Assembly: GCF_016890225.1 (NCBI RefSeq)
Contig: NZ_JAFELM010000028.1
Location: 124,001 to 188,000, forward strand
Length of the DNA stretch: 64,000 bases
Source of the DNA: Bacillus suaedaesalsae
GTDB taxonomy: Bacteria; Bacillota; Bacilli; Bacillales; SA4
Direction: 5' to 3'
Position 1 is the first letter of the stretch. Every line of letters starts with the position of its first letter. The notes under the pieces are model-generated. The model was not told the origin of the DNA. It did no database searches and saw only the letters and a program-made list of their open reading frames with translations. Position numbers and translations under genes: made by a program. Of this stretch, positions 41,036-49,813 are shown in pieces.

Positions 41036-42718
41036 ATGTCTAGTTTGGAGCATTCTTTAGCATTAGATATGAATACATATGAAGATGAATTTACACAATT
41101 ACTTCAGAGGTTTGAGTCCTCAACGTCCTACATAGAGCAACAACAGTACTTCGAAGAAATAAATCGTCACCGCTTTTACTTCGAAGCTTCACTAAACTTT
41201 GCGAGATTACAGTATTACCTTGAACTAACTAATGAAAAACACAAAGAAACATACCTATACCTTACAAAATTAGAACCACGCTATTTACAGCTTGTGACGT
41301 CATATTACCGTACAATTCTTAACGCTACCTACCGAAACGGATTAGAACAACACTATGGCAAGCAATTATTTCTACTAGCAGAAATTAAACAATCCTCCTA
41401 CTCCAAAGAAGTCGAAAAAGAAATTAATAAAGAAAATCAATTACTACTAGAATATAACCAACTACGTGCTAGCGCCAAAATTAATTTTCAAGGCAACACT
41501 CTTAATCTATCAACTATTACACCCTACTTAACCAACAATGATCGCGAAATCCGAAAACAAGCTCACCTTGCTAAAAGTGAGTTTTATAAAGAAAATGAAG
41601 ATAAATTTGATCAATTATTGGATGAGCTTGTTAAAATAAGACATTCGATTGCAACAAAGCTTGGTTACTCCTCCTTTGTCGAACTAGGATACCATCGAAT
41701 GAATCGTACAAGTAATAATTCTGAGGATCTAAGAATTTATCGTAACGAAGTGAAAACCGTTGGAGTCCCGTTTATTTCAAAACTAAAGAAAATGCAGCAA
41801 CAACGAATTGGAGTAAAGCAGCTCAAGTATTATGATGAGAATTACGTCTTTCCTAATGGATTACCCAAGCCACAAGGAACAGATGAAGAAATTATGTCTC
41901 TCCTCCATAGGATGTTTACAGAGTTATCACCTGAGACAAAAGAATTTTTTGAATACATGATAAGCAAAAATTTAATGGATACAGAATCTAGAGAACATAA
42001 AATAGGCGGAAATTTTGCGACTTTTATTAGCAAGGATCAATTACCTTTTATTTTTACGAACTTTCATGGTACTTCAAATGATATACGCGTTTTTACTCAT
42101 GAAGCTGGTCATGCCTTCCAGTTTTATATGTCTATACATTGGAACATACCAGAATATTTGATACCTTATGACTCATGTGAAATTTTTTCGTTTGCTATGG
42201 AGAGATTGACATGGCCGTGGATGGAGCTTTTCTTCGGAGAAGAGACAAATCTATACAAATTCTCACACTTAACCAATGCCTTTATGTTTATGCCAGTTGC
42301 TAGTGTAATTGATGAGTTTGAACATTACTTGTATGAAAATCCAACAGCATCCATTACTGAACGCAAACATACATGGAGGAAATTTGAAAAAGAGTACCTC
42401 CCAGAACGAGATTATGATGATAATGAATTTTGGGAATCTGGAACAAGTTTTTACGATTTTGCTCATTTATTCTTATCACCGTTCTATTTTATGGATTATG
42501 ACCTAGCTCACTTTCTCTCTGTTCAACTATGGGAAAAATCTCAAACAAATCCAAATGAGGCGTGGAAATGCTTCCTAGAAATGTGCCATCACGGTGGTCA
42601 TCATTCTTTCAACGAACATATAAAATCTGCAAAACTATACTCTCCTTTTGAAGAAGGTAGCTTAAAACAATTACTAAGCTCCGTGGAAAAATGGATCGAG
42701 CAAAATAAGATAGATTAA
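41036..42718 (+). CDS. M3 family oligoendopeptidase (PepF-like)
   Basis: 560 residues from ATG 41036 (AGAGGG upstream; an earlier in-frame ATG at 41015 encloses that site). Zinc protease motif His355-Glu-Ala-Gly-His359 (THEAGHAFQFY) with the third ligand Glu in SCEIFSFAMERL, as in thimet-type metallopeptidases. Cytosolic, cleaves short peptides. Monocistronic. The next 580 bases hold a repeat, no gene. Confidence 0.92.
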   Translation: MSSLEHSLALDMNTYEDEFTQLLQRFESSTSYIEQQQYFEEINRHRFYFEASLNFARLQYYLELTNEKHKETYLYLTKLEPRYLQLVTSYYRTILNATYRNGLEQHYGKQLFLLAEIKQSSYSKEVEKEINKENQLLLEYNQLRASAKINFQGNTLNLSTITPYLTNNDREIRKQAHLAKSEFYKENEDKFDQLLDELVKIRHSIATKLGYSSFVELGYHRMNRTSNNSEDLRIYRNEVKTVGVPFISKLKKMQQQRIGVKQLKYYDENYVFPNGLPKPQGTDEEIMSLLHRMFTELSPETKEFFEYMISKNLMDTESREHKIGGNFATFISKDQLPFIFTNFHGTSNDIRVFTHEAGHAFQFYMSIHWNIPEYLIPYDSCEIFSFAMERLTWPWMELFFGEETNLYKFSHLTNAFMFMPVASVIDEFEHYLYENPTASITERKHTWRKFEKEYLPERDYDDNEFWESGTSFYDFAHLFLSPFYFMDYDLAHFLSVQLWEKSQTNPNEAWKCFLEMCHHGGHHSFNEHIKSAKLYSPFEEGSLKQLLSSVEKWIEQNKID

Positions 42719-42849
42719 AGAAAAAAACTGGGACATAACTTAATAAATCATCCTCAAAGGGCAATAATATCTAAATTATTCTACCCATTAAATAGTATAA
42801 TTTTTTCCGCATACTTTGATTTATTAATTAGTTAAGCTGGAAGAACAAG

Positions 42850-43010
42850 TTCGTTCCATTGCGCTACAGACACTCGCTTTCCGCGGGGAGGAAGCTGATG
42901 GTTATTTTCACTATCGTGAAAAAACCTACCTCCTCGCCTGCGCCTGCGGGGTCTCAGCCTTTCCTCTACTTCCCGCAGGAGTCGAGTGTCTTCCACTCCA
43001 TTCCACTAGT
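42850..43010. repeat. Structured intergenic repeat, copy A
   Basis: GC-rich ~160 bp element: CACTCGCTTTCCGCGGGGAGG at one end and CCCGCAGGAGTCGAGTG at the other, with CCTGCGGGGTCTCA inside, forming nested inverted repeats. It matches copy B at 53546-53670 on the opposite strand at most positions. I know this motif as a frequent non-coding repeat of Bacillaceae genomes. A 72-codon frame through it (42859-43077) is not a gene. Confidence 0.7.
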
Positions 43011-43066
43011 TTTTAAAAATAGTAAGCAAAATCAAACAAATCTATTGAAAGCAACAAATAAAGACC

Positions 43067-43180
43067 CTAACGAATAGCTGAAAGATTCATTAAAATATCA
43101 CCTAATCGTTCCGGTTTATCAATGGCTGAAATACTTATGTTCCAACCTCTTTTTGCTACAAATTGCACTCGTTTGGTTCA
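43067..43180 (-). pseudogene. Remnant of a gene C-terminus
   Basis: A minus-strand stretch reads RVQFVAKRGWNISISAIDKP then ERLGDILMNLSAIR-stop, which looks protein-like, but has no start codon or ribosome site and is cut by a TGA just before it. Parent family not recognised. Chance is possible. Confidence 0.3.
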
Positions 43181-43299
43181 AAATATTAGCATTACATCAA
43201 ACTTAAATTTGTATTCTAACCCAAGTCTAGTAACACGAAATGATTAGTAAGGTTGGGGACCTTTTTTATTTCACGTATATAGACAAGTTTAGGAAAAGT

Positions 43300-44361
43300 T
43301 TACTTAAAAGACTCAGCAATTTTTATCATCGTTTCTTTTGAAAGCCTTTCATTTGAAGTGAATAAATAGGAAACATCTTCTTCAATCCATTTTACGACTA
43401 CACCTTCCATATAGAGGCCTTTATTACCATTTATACTAATTACCTGATTACTATTTCTCCCTTCATCATGGAAAAAAGCATCAGGATCTGCAGTATCCGC
43501 ACTTATGGTAAAAAGCACACCATCCTCTCCATTAAGTTGAATCACTACGTTTTTTGGGGCATATGGATTATTTGGATTACCTTCAACTATTTCATGTCCA
43601 ATAATTTTAACAGGGAGTTTACTTGGTAGTTCATGTTCTATTCCTCTTTTCTTCAATTCAACAGCTATACCCTCATTATCATAATCTACCAGCTTTAGAT
43701 TACTATCCAGTAAGTAATCCTGATTTTCGTCCGTTGGTGCATCACGAATGTATAGGATGACATCACCATAAACTTTTTCATCTAGTACGACTTTAAATTT
43801 CCAAAAACCACTGAGAGGTGCACTAGCAAATAAAGTATATCGTTGTAAACTATCGTAACCAGAAGAAGGTTGAGTAATAGTAGTGGGAGGCTGAATGGTT
43901 ATCTGTAAACCACTATCTTTATGGGTTGCATATATGGCCATTTTTTTCCCGTTAAATGTTTCAAATGATTCTGTGAAACTGAAGATATATCCGTATGATT
44001 TTTTGGCAGTAAGTGCAGGATCTGGCAGGATCTCGAATAATACCTTATTTTCCTTCACAAACTCATTTCGCGGCTCCCAATCTTCTTTAACTGTTTCTAA
44101 ATTTGTTCCTCCATGAGAGGATTCCGGATTCGATGTGAGCTTATTTATTTCAACGATTAAGAAGATCATGGCTAACGAAATGGTTATAGGAGTAATTGCA
44201 AAAATCAAATACCTTTTCACCTTACTAGGCATCATCCGGTCTTTCGCAAGTATAGCTTTTTTTATCTTAGATTTTTGAAATTCAGTGAAATGTCTTCCCT
44301 TATGTGTTGTAGAATTCATTGATTTACGTAAATTTATTAGCTTTTCCTCCATTGCCTTCAC
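43300..44361 (-). CDS. Putative anti-sigma-type membrane protein
   Basis: 353 residues: a cytoplasmic N-terminus with a basic segment (KSKIKKAILAKDR), one membrane helix (about 51-70) and a large extracytoplasmic part with mixed beta pattern (GYIFSFTESFETFNGKK, FWKFKVVLDEK), close to DUF4871 of Bacillus YhfM by memory. It follows the ECF sigma gene with a 38-base overlap in another frame, the typical sigma-anti-sigma arrangement. It should bind the sigma factor at the membrane and release it on a signal. Confidence 0.65.
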   Translation of the reverse strand: MKAMEEKLINLRKSMNSTTHKGRHFTEFQKSKIKKAILAKDRMMPSKVKRYLIFAITPITISLAMIFLIVEINKLTSNPESSHGGTNLETVKEDWEPRNEFVKENKVLFEILPDPALTAKKSYGYIFSFTESFETFNGKKMAIYATHKDSGLQITIQPPTTITQPSSGYDSLQRYTLFASAPLSGFWKFKVVLDEKVYGDVILYIRDAPTDENQDYLLDSNLKLVDYDNEGIAVELKKRGIEHELPSKLPVKIIGHEIVEGNPNNPYAPKNVVIQLNGEDGVLFTISADTADPDAFFHDEGRNSNQVISINGNKGLYMEGVVVKWIEEDVSYLFTSNERLSKETMIKIAESFK

Positions 44362-44887
44362 TCCTTTCCATTATTACTTTCAATTTTTCTCTACCTCTAT
44401 TTAACCTAGTTTTAATAGTATTTTTATTTAACAGCAGTAACTCACTTATTTCCTCAATTGATAATTCCTCATAATAATAAAGTGTAATCACTTCCCGATA
44501 TTTAATTGGCAACGATAAAACACTTATCGATAAAAGCTCTTCATCACTTTGATAAATCAAGCTCATTTCTGGTGTTAGTTCCTTTGCATGAAAAAAACGG
44601 AACAGATTTGAATCGTGTATCACTCTTTTCATATATAAACTCTTTAGAGTATCTTTACATTTATTAATCGTAATTTTATAAATCCATGATTTAAAATAGA
44701 CAATCGTATCCATATTTTCAAAATGATGATAGCAAGTAATAAATACATCCTGTACAACATCCTCAGCTAAGTTCCAATCCTTTAAGTAGTTGTACGCCAG
44801 CTTGGTAAGTCTTTCCCCATACTCATCCATAATCTGTTCTATCCATGCATCCTTTCTACCAACATACTCACTATTGGTTTCTTTCAA
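44324..44887 (-). CDS. ECF RNA polymerase sigma factor
   Basis: 187 residues. Region 2: YGERLTKLAYNYLKDWNLAEDVVQDVFI (2.2-2.4 by pattern) and region 4: LPIKYREVITLYYYEELSIEEISELL with the HTH KNTIKTRLNRGREKLK. TTG start, AGAGGTGAG upstream. An ECF promoter (44915-44943) precedes it, so it probably transcribes its own gene together with the membrane protein encoded after it. Closest in type to SigX/SigV-like Bacillus ECF factors. Confidence 0.88.
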   Translation of the reverse strand: MKETNSEYVGRKDAWIEQIMDEYGERLTKLAYNYLKDWNLAEDVVQDVFITCYHHFENMDTIVYFKSWIYKITINKCKDTLKSLYMKRVIHDSNLFRFFHAKELTPEMSLIYQSDEELLSISVLSLPIKYREVITLYYYEELSIEEISELLLLNKNTIKTRLNRGREKLKVIMERSEGNGGKANKFT

Positions 44888-44914
44888 TAGAACTCACCTC
44901 TTTTCTGTTAATGC

Positions 44915-44943
44915 TATGACGATTGAGAATTAAATCGGTTTCA
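44915..44943 (-). promoter_or_regulatory. Autoregulatory ECF-type promoter
   Basis: On the minus strand TGAAACC (44943-44937), a 15-base spacer, then CGTCATA (44921-44915). TGAAAC and CGTC/CGTA boxes at 15-17 bases are the hallmark of Bacillus SigW/X/M-class promoters. Confidence 0.7.
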
Positions 44944-45059
44944 TTTTTTTTAAATCCTCCTGACAGTTTACTAGTGTTAATAAGTGAAACTACTCAAGTG
45001 AACCTTTCACCCGTCTCATTTGTATAGTTAGTAAATATGTTTAATTGGAGATGGTACAA

Positions 45060-45431
45060 ATGAACACAGGATGGATTGTTTCTCTAATTGTTGCAGGTTT
45101 CCTAATGATTTTTATTTTAGCAATTGCGATTCCAATGGATCGAAAGCACATTGTGCGTGAAAATGGTAAAATTAATTATAAAAAAACGAAAGTATATTTA
45201 AGATGGAATGTGTTTGATACACTTACGATTGTATTAGCAATCTATTCAATTATTTGTGTACAAATCCTAAACTTTCTAGTTTCTAGTGGTGAAACGGTTG
45301 AAAACGTTTATGTGCAATTTTTTACAAACCAATCACAAGTGTGGACTTTAGTATCCATCATTTATTTAATTGGGAGAGTATCCATGACTTTAAAATCAAT
45401 AAAGGAACGCTGGGGCGATGATATTGAGTAA
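45060..45431 (+). CDS. Hypothetical membrane protein upstream of ECF sigma
   Basis: 123 residues from ATG 45060 (GGAG upstream). Two or three hydrophobic segments (about 6-26, 56-78 and 92-112). Co-transcribed with the ECF sigma factor, whose start overlaps its end by 14 bases, like the small membrane protein YlaA ahead of ylaC in B. subtilis. Function unknown. Confidence 0.6.
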   Translation: MNTGWIVSLIVAGFLMIFILAIAIPMDRKHIVRENGKINYKKTKVYLRWNVFDTLTIVLAIYSIICVQILNFLVSSGETVENVYVQFFTNQSQVWTLVSIIYLIGRVSMTLKSIKERWGDDIE

Positions 45432-45957
45432 TCGTGAAGATGAATGGATGATAGCTTTTCAAAATGGGGATGAAGAAGCTTTAGGAAGAATTTACACCTT
45501 ACTAAAACCTTCTTTATATTCGTTTATCTTTCGTTATACAAGAGATGAGCAGTTAAGTATTGATATCGTTCAGGATACCTTTGTCAATCTTCAGCGTTAT
45601 AAGCATGGCTTTAATCCAAAACATGGGAAGCTAAAATCATACACATTTCAAATAGCCTATCGATTAATGATTACGAAAATAAATCGTCGCAACAAATTGA
45701 GGAATCTTCTTCCCTTTCTGGCACCAATTCAAGTTAAAGACATACCACATTCAGAAAGAATGACAATTCGAGAAGCGATATCTCGTCTTCCTGAAGTACA
45801 TCGTGCTGTTATTCTACTTTTCTACTATCATGATATGCCCCAAGAAGAAATCGCGAAGATTCTTGGAATTCCGATAGGAACTGTTAAATCAAGACTACAC
45901 ACAGCGATCAAAAAGTTAAAAGAAGAACTGGAGGGAGACGAATATGGACTCCTTTAA
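45418..45957 (+). CDS. ECF RNA polymerase sigma factor, YlaC-like
   Basis: 179 residues: region 2 (YSFIFRYTRDEQLSIDIVQDTFVN), and region 4 (SRLPEVHRAVILLFYYHDMPQEEIAKILGIPIGTVKSRLH by pattern), the usual ECF layout. Organisation resembles ylaA-ylaC-ylaD, but the last gene here lacks the ZAS motif. Overlaps both neighbours (14 and 14 bases), so tightly coupled. Lies back to back with the other ECF locus. Confidence 0.85.
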   Translation: MILSNREDEWMIAFQNGDEEALGRIYTLLKPSLYSFIFRYTRDEQLSIDIVQDTFVNLQRYKHGFNPKHGKLKSYTFQIAYRLMITKINRRNKLRNLLPFLAPIQVKDIPHSERMTIREAISRLPEVHRAVILLFYYHDMPQEEIAKILGIPIGTVKSRLHTAIKKLKEELEGDEYGLL

Positions 45958-46183
45958 GAAGGAACATCATTTGCAATCAAAACTGAACGAATATCATGTT
46001 GACATCCCAGATTTCCCTATGAAATCAAACAAGTGGATTCGATTTATAAGTTTTCTAGCCTCACCTACAAAAGATCCGTTTGAATCAATCATTTCAACAT
46101 CAGGCGGAATAATGTCGCTAAAAATTGTTCCCCTTATTGGAACTGCTGCTATCGCATTACTACAAGTGTTCATTCTACTGTAA
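45944..46183 (+). CDS. Small membrane protein, putative sigma partner
   Basis: 79 residues: charged soluble N-terminus (MDSFKKEHHLQSKLNEYHVDIPDF) and one C-terminal membrane helix (about 58-77). Starts inside the end of the ECF sigma gene. It takes the place of an anti-sigma factor, but no H-x3-C-x2-C zinc motif exists, so it would be a non-ZAS type; function inferred from position only. Confidence 0.55.
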   Translation: MDSFKKEHHLQSKLNEYHVDIPDFPMKSNKWIRFISFLASPTKDPFESIISTSGGIMSLKIVPLIGTAAIALLQVFILL

Positions 46184-46191
46184 ACACAATA

Positions 46192-46236
46192 AGCTGTATG
46201 GTTTTGTATCTCTCGGACACAAAGCCATACAGCTTT
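46192..46236. terminator. Bidirectional terminator
   Basis: AAGCTGTATGG and CCATACAGCTT arms; T-run on the plus strand closes the sigma operon, the opposite strand closes the 104-aa gene. Confidence 0.75.
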
Positions 46237-46550
46237 TACTTATTTTTTTCTAGGTACACAAACACATCTTCTTGCTCAAGACTCGTTGATGCCAAAAAGA
46301 CCTTCCAGCCCTTTAATCGACTTCCACATTGAAATACATGCTCTTCTTCAACCGAAGTTACTTGAAAACTATGTTCTTTACTTTTACACCAATCAATTTG
46401 AAGATACAACGTATTCTCACCTGGCTCAAGTATATAGTTGAATGTTTCTCCGTTTTTTATTTTTCCAATTTCTTCACCATTCAGGAAAACGGTATAACTT
46501 CTCATCTTATTAGCAAACTGAGAATCTCTTTTTATTGTTAATTTGGCCAT
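46236..46550 (-). CDS. Hypothetical soluble protein (104 aa)
   Basis: Beta-rich small protein: LTIKRDSQFANKMRSYTVFLNGEEIGKIKNGETFNY (only the pattern is given) followed by PGENTLYLQIDWCKSKEH. It has the look of a PEGA-type beta domain (NGEEIGKIKNGE, PGENTL) but the family is not certain. No signal peptide, so cytoplasmic. Single gene. Confidence 0.6.
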   Translation of the reverse strand: MAKLTIKRDSQFANKMRSYTVFLNGEEIGKIKNGETFNYILEPGENTLYLQIDWCKSKEHSFQVTSVEEEHVFQCGSRLKGWKVFLASTSLEQEDVFVYLEKNK

Positions 46551-46678
46551 TTTCTACTCCTATTCTCTAATTTTTTTAGACTATAAAATACTTATGAACT
46601 GATATGTATACTTAGTACCGATGAAGTTCGGACTAAAAATCCACCAAGTAGAACAAACTCCTTCGAGAACTTGCTCAT

Positions 46679-47428
46679 TCACTTACCTTCCTCCTCATCT
46701 TCCCGAAATAGTTCATAAAGAAACCGCTCTCTTCCCGTCAGAAAACTTAGTGTTAATTGATAATGCTCTGTTTCCTCATATGAAGTCCTCTTCACGGGAC
46801 TTTGATTAAAGTCATAAATATCCGCATCCGGATATCCGAGTAGGATTGGAGAATGAGTGGCAATAATAAATTGTGCATCACCTTCACTTACTAGATCATG
46901 AATCACCTTTAAAAAAGCTAACTGGAGAGCAGGTGATAGTGCGGCTTCCGGTTCGTCTAAAAGGTAGATGCTTCTCTCCCCAAAGCGATTTGTAAATAGT
47001 GATAGAAAAGCTTCACCATGTGACTGTTCATGTAACGACTTCCCACCATATGCACCATAATTAAATAAAGGATCTTCCTTCGCTAAATTATCCAGATAGG
47101 TAGCAAAATGATAAAAACTTTCCGCCCTTAAAAAGAACCCATTATTGATTTTCGGTAGCCATGATAGTCGGATAAATTCCCCTAAGTCAGACGTTGATGA
47201 TTCTACAGAGTATAAATCGTTCTTTCCCCCGCCAGCATTATTGAACCCACACTGATAAGAAATTGCTTCAAGCAATGTTGATTTTCCAGAACCATTTTCC
47301 CCTACGAAAAATGTTACTGGTTTTGTAAACTCTAATGAGTCAAATTCTCTAATACTCGGAATACAGAAGGGATACTTCTTATAATTATGTACTTTTTCCT
47401 TCAATAACGTTAAGCCTCTTAAATACAA
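46679..47428 (-). CDS. AAA family ATPase (SMC/ABC-like)
   Basis: 249 residues: Walker A VGENGSGKST near 41-50, signature-like SHGEAFLSLF near 143-152 and Walker B IYLLDEPEAALSP near 161, followed by IIATHSPILLGYP. It is an AAA_15/21 type ATPase of the kind with no fused nuclease. Function is unknown; such genes are often near defence systems, but none lies here. TTG start with GGAGG nine bases upstream. Followed upstream by a 197-aa unknown, not coupled. Confidence 0.85.
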   Translation of the reverse strand: MYLRGLTLLKEKVHNYKKYPFCIPSIREFDSLEFTKPVTFFVGENGSGKSTLLEAISYQCGFNNAGGGKNDLYSVESSTSDLGEFIRLSWLPKINNGFFLRAESFYHFATYLDNLAKEDPLFNYGAYGGKSLHEQSHGEAFLSLFTNRFGERSIYLLDEPEAALSPALQLAFLKVIHDLVSEGDAQFIIATHSPILLGYPDADIYDFNQSPVKRTSYEETEHYQLTLSFLTGRERFLYELFREDEEEGK

Positions 47429-47480
47429 ACCGCTGTTCCTCCTTAGGGGATTTCTCTTCGGCTTCCAAGCTAGTTAAAAT

Positions 47481-48074
47481 TTATATTGCAAACTCAAAAT
47501 CAGTTTCCTTATTAAAGGGACCTTTTATTTCTGTAAAGACAATTTTATATTTTGAACGATCCTCTGGCAATGGTGGAGATACAATGTAACGATAGGACAT
47601 ATGACCACTTGACCCTCCCCCACCTTCATTGCGACAATCATATTCAGTCTCGCCTACTATAGACATTTTATAGAAAGAGTGATCGCGATGCATTTCTTCT
47701 TCTGACACTTGTCCTTTATCAATGGATAAATGTACGACACTGACATTCTCAAACTGACTAATAAACGGAACTGAATAGAACACATCTCCTTTTTCAAATG
47801 ATCCTAGAATTGGTATATTTTTCACAAATCCTTTTGGTTCAACAAATGGTTTATATAGTTCTTCATTTAAAAAGTGGGAAAAAACTCCATTAAGGAAATC
47901 TTCATAAAAATGATATTTTGCCGACCATGACGAAATTAAATGTTTATGTGGAAATCCAGGGTTATTATTTGAAAGCTCTTTTCTCTGTTTGATTAACTTG
48001 CAGATTTTCTCATCAATTTGTTCTATTTTCTGATCATAATGATCTGTTGGTGGTTCAAATGGTAATCGCTTCAA
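47481..48074 (-). CDS. Hypothetical protein with N-terminal coiled coil (197 aa)
   Basis: Residues about 12-35 form a short coiled coil (DQKIEQIDEKICKLIKQRKEL), like chorismate-mutase-type or nucleic-acid-binding helices, followed by a beta-rich domain: YRYIVSPPLPEDRSKYKIVFTEIKGPF and GGGGSSGHMSY. TTG start with GGGGGAG upstream. Family not recognised; it lies 50 bases upstream of the AAA ATPase gene on the same strand, so the two may be co-expressed. Confidence 0.6.
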   Translation of the reverse strand: MKRLPFEPPTDHYDQKIEQIDEKICKLIKQRKELSNNNPGFPHKHLISSWSAKYHFYEDFLNGVFSHFLNEELYKPFVEPKGFVKNIPILGSFEKGDVFYSVPFISQFENVSVVHLSIDKGQVSEEEMHRDHSFYKMSIVGETEYDCRNEGGGGSSGHMSYRYIVSPPLPEDRSKYKIVFTEIKGPFNKETDFEFAI

Positions 48075-48176
48075 AACTTTCTCCCCCTTATAAATTTAAA
48101 ACTAGCTTAACATAAAATGGAAATAACATGTAGAAGGCGTGACCAAAAGAAAGAGTTTTATAGCCCTAAATGAAAA

Positions 48177-48207
48177 GGGCGACCTTCATCTTGAAGAGTC
48201 GCACCAT
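48177..48207 (-). terminator. Terminator of the DUF2935 gene
   Basis: GGGCGACC and GAGTCGCACC-like arms (GCGAC/GTCGC) with loop TTCATCTTGAA; CTTTTC follows on the minus strand. Confidence 0.5.
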
Positions 48208-48249
48208 TTAATAGAAAGTTACAATATTCTTTGTATGAATGAAGTATAC

Positions 48250-49068
48250 CTAAGAGGAGTAGGATATTCTTCGCAAAGAGCATTCGGCTGCCGATCCCTG
48301 TAAGGAAGGCGCATAATAGCTTAATTTTTTTATAAAGTAACAAGTTTCAGGAAAATGATGTTCTAGAAAACGCAATGTAGTCTTATTTAACAGCTTATCT
48401 TCCCGATATTTAAGTACCATCGAATAGATAAATTGACTCATTTCTAATGTTGTTTTCCCAACATCTAAGGCAAACTCATTTTGTCTTGGAAATCCTGGTT
48501 TCTTAAATCGTAAATAACCTTTTAAATGATGATTTTGTACGATGAATGTTTGATATTTACCAATATACTGATCTGTTTGCCTTGAAGCAACTGCCTCAAT
48601 TGGGTCTAGCATGTTTTTAAATAAGACTGCATGCCCAAGTTGATCCTCTAACCATAAATCCATTAAGTCAACTAATGGCAGTGGTACTGGCTGTTGGCCT
48701 CTTGTTAAGTATGATAAAATCCTTAAATATTCTTGGTTTTCTGCTAATGTACCGTTCATATAGGTTGGAGACAAGTTTAAATTAACTTTGTTATCAATGC
48801 GAAGTGCCTGTAGAGTTCCTTCAAATTCAAAGTATCCTTTTGCAACAGTCCATGCTCTATTCGAAAATTCCATCATAGTAGGATCACTATGGTCATTCGT
48901 TGGTGCTATGCTGTTTAAATTTTGTAACAAATCGTTGAATAAATGGATATATTGCTGGGCAACTCTTATATATTCCTCCTCACTTACTGATAAATGATCC
49001 CTTATAAAATAAGCATGATCCTGCAGAATTTCTAACCAAAATAAATGCTCTTCCCATATTGATACCAC
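48250..49068 (-). CDS. DUF2935 domain-containing protein
   Basis: 272 residues in two repeats of a helical bundle beginning WEEHLFWLEILQDHAYFIRDHL; the second repeat carries DLWLEDQLGHAVLFKNMLDPIEA. His and Glu residues in these helices give a ferritin-like metal site. Members are common in spore-formers; function unknown. GTG start. Confidence 0.8.
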   Translation of the reverse strand: MVSIWEEHLFWLEILQDHAYFIRDHLSVSEEEYIRVAQQYIHLFNDLLQNLNSIAPTNDHSDPTMMEFSNRAWTVAKGYFEFEGTLQALRIDNKVNLNLSPTYMNGTLAENQEYLRILSYLTRGQQPVPLPLVDLMDLWLEDQLGHAVLFKNMLDPIEAVASRQTDQYIGKYQTFIVQNHHLKGYLRFKKPGFPRQNEFALDVGKTTLEMSQFIYSMVLKYREDKLLNKTTLRFLEHHFPETCYFIKKLSYYAPSLQGSAAECSLRRISYSS

Positions 49069-49267
49069 TTCCTATTCCCCCTTCCATTCTCTTTTAAAGT
49101 TTATTGTTCAAGTAATGAGAAATGAACAACAAAATCAAATAGTTAAACAGATGAGATCTTCGTACGGTGGAAAGCCAGTACCTGTAACGGAAATAAATAA
49201 AGTTATTACATAAAGCTTCAGAAATTGGGGAAATTATACATACAAATAACTGGAAAAGGAAGATTCA

Positions 49268-49747
49268 ATGAAAAATAATAAGTTATTAATTATGTTAATG
49301 ACGATTCTACCTTGGCTTAGTATCCCACTACTAGGACTGAAAACGTTTAAACGATATCTTCCAGGTGTAATTTTTATGAGCTTATACCTTCTTGCTGAGG
49401 GTAGATTAGCTGAAAAAAGAAAATGGTGGTGGTTTCCATATCATGTAAAACCGAATGTACTTGGAGAACTTCCTTTAATTCTTGGACCTTTTTTTATAGG
49501 ATCAATTTGGATAATGAAATATACGTTTGGTAAGTTTAAACTTTATATTTTCGTTAATCTTATAATCGATTCTCTATTTACCTTCTTCACCTTAGATATC
49601 TTTAAGAAAATGGGCTATGTCACTCTTGTTAGATTATCAAAATTCCAACTATCCATTGTATTCCTCTTAAAGACATTTGTTTTATATGGCTTTCAGCTTT
49701 TCTATGAGAGTATTTTAACAAAACGAGTTAAAACAGTAGATGAATAA
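49268..49747 (+). CDS. Hypothetical membrane protein (159 aa)
   Basis: Four to five hydrophobic segments (about 8-24, 30-45, 68-88, 92-110 and 122-148), so an integral membrane protein. GGAAG precedes the ATG; the frame ends at a long hairpin. Conserved parts such as KRKWWWFPYHVKPNVLGELP resemble a group of Bacillus membrane proteins of unknown function, but no name can be given. Confidence 0.6.
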   Translation: MKNNKLLIMLMTILPWLSIPLLGLKTFKRYLPGVIFMSLYLLAEGRLAEKRKWWWFPYHVKPNVLGELPLILGPFFIGSIWIMKYTFGKFKLYIFVNLIIDSLFTFFTLDIFKKMGYVTLVRLSKFQLSIVFLLKTFVLYGFQLFYESILTKRVKTVDE

Positions 49748-49756
49748 ACCACATGA

Positions 49757-49805
49757 CAAATAATAAAGAGTTAAGGTGTATATTCCATAACTCTTTATTA
49801 TTTGT
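49757..49805. terminator. Perfect 18-bp inverted repeat
   Basis: ACAAATAATAAAGAGTTA (49757-49774) pairs over its full length with 49788-49805 around a 13-base loop. It is AT-rich and lies between convergent genes, so it probably ends both transcripts. Confidence 0.6.
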
Positions 49806-49813
49806 ACACTCCT

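Noticed and set aside
42859-43077. 72-codon frame
   Set aside because: It covers structured repeat copy A; the codons read GC-rich stems.
49115-49211. A 32-codon frame starting MRNEQQNQIVKQMRSSY
   Set aside because: No ribosome site and open upstream without a clear start; could be a relic, but support is too thin.
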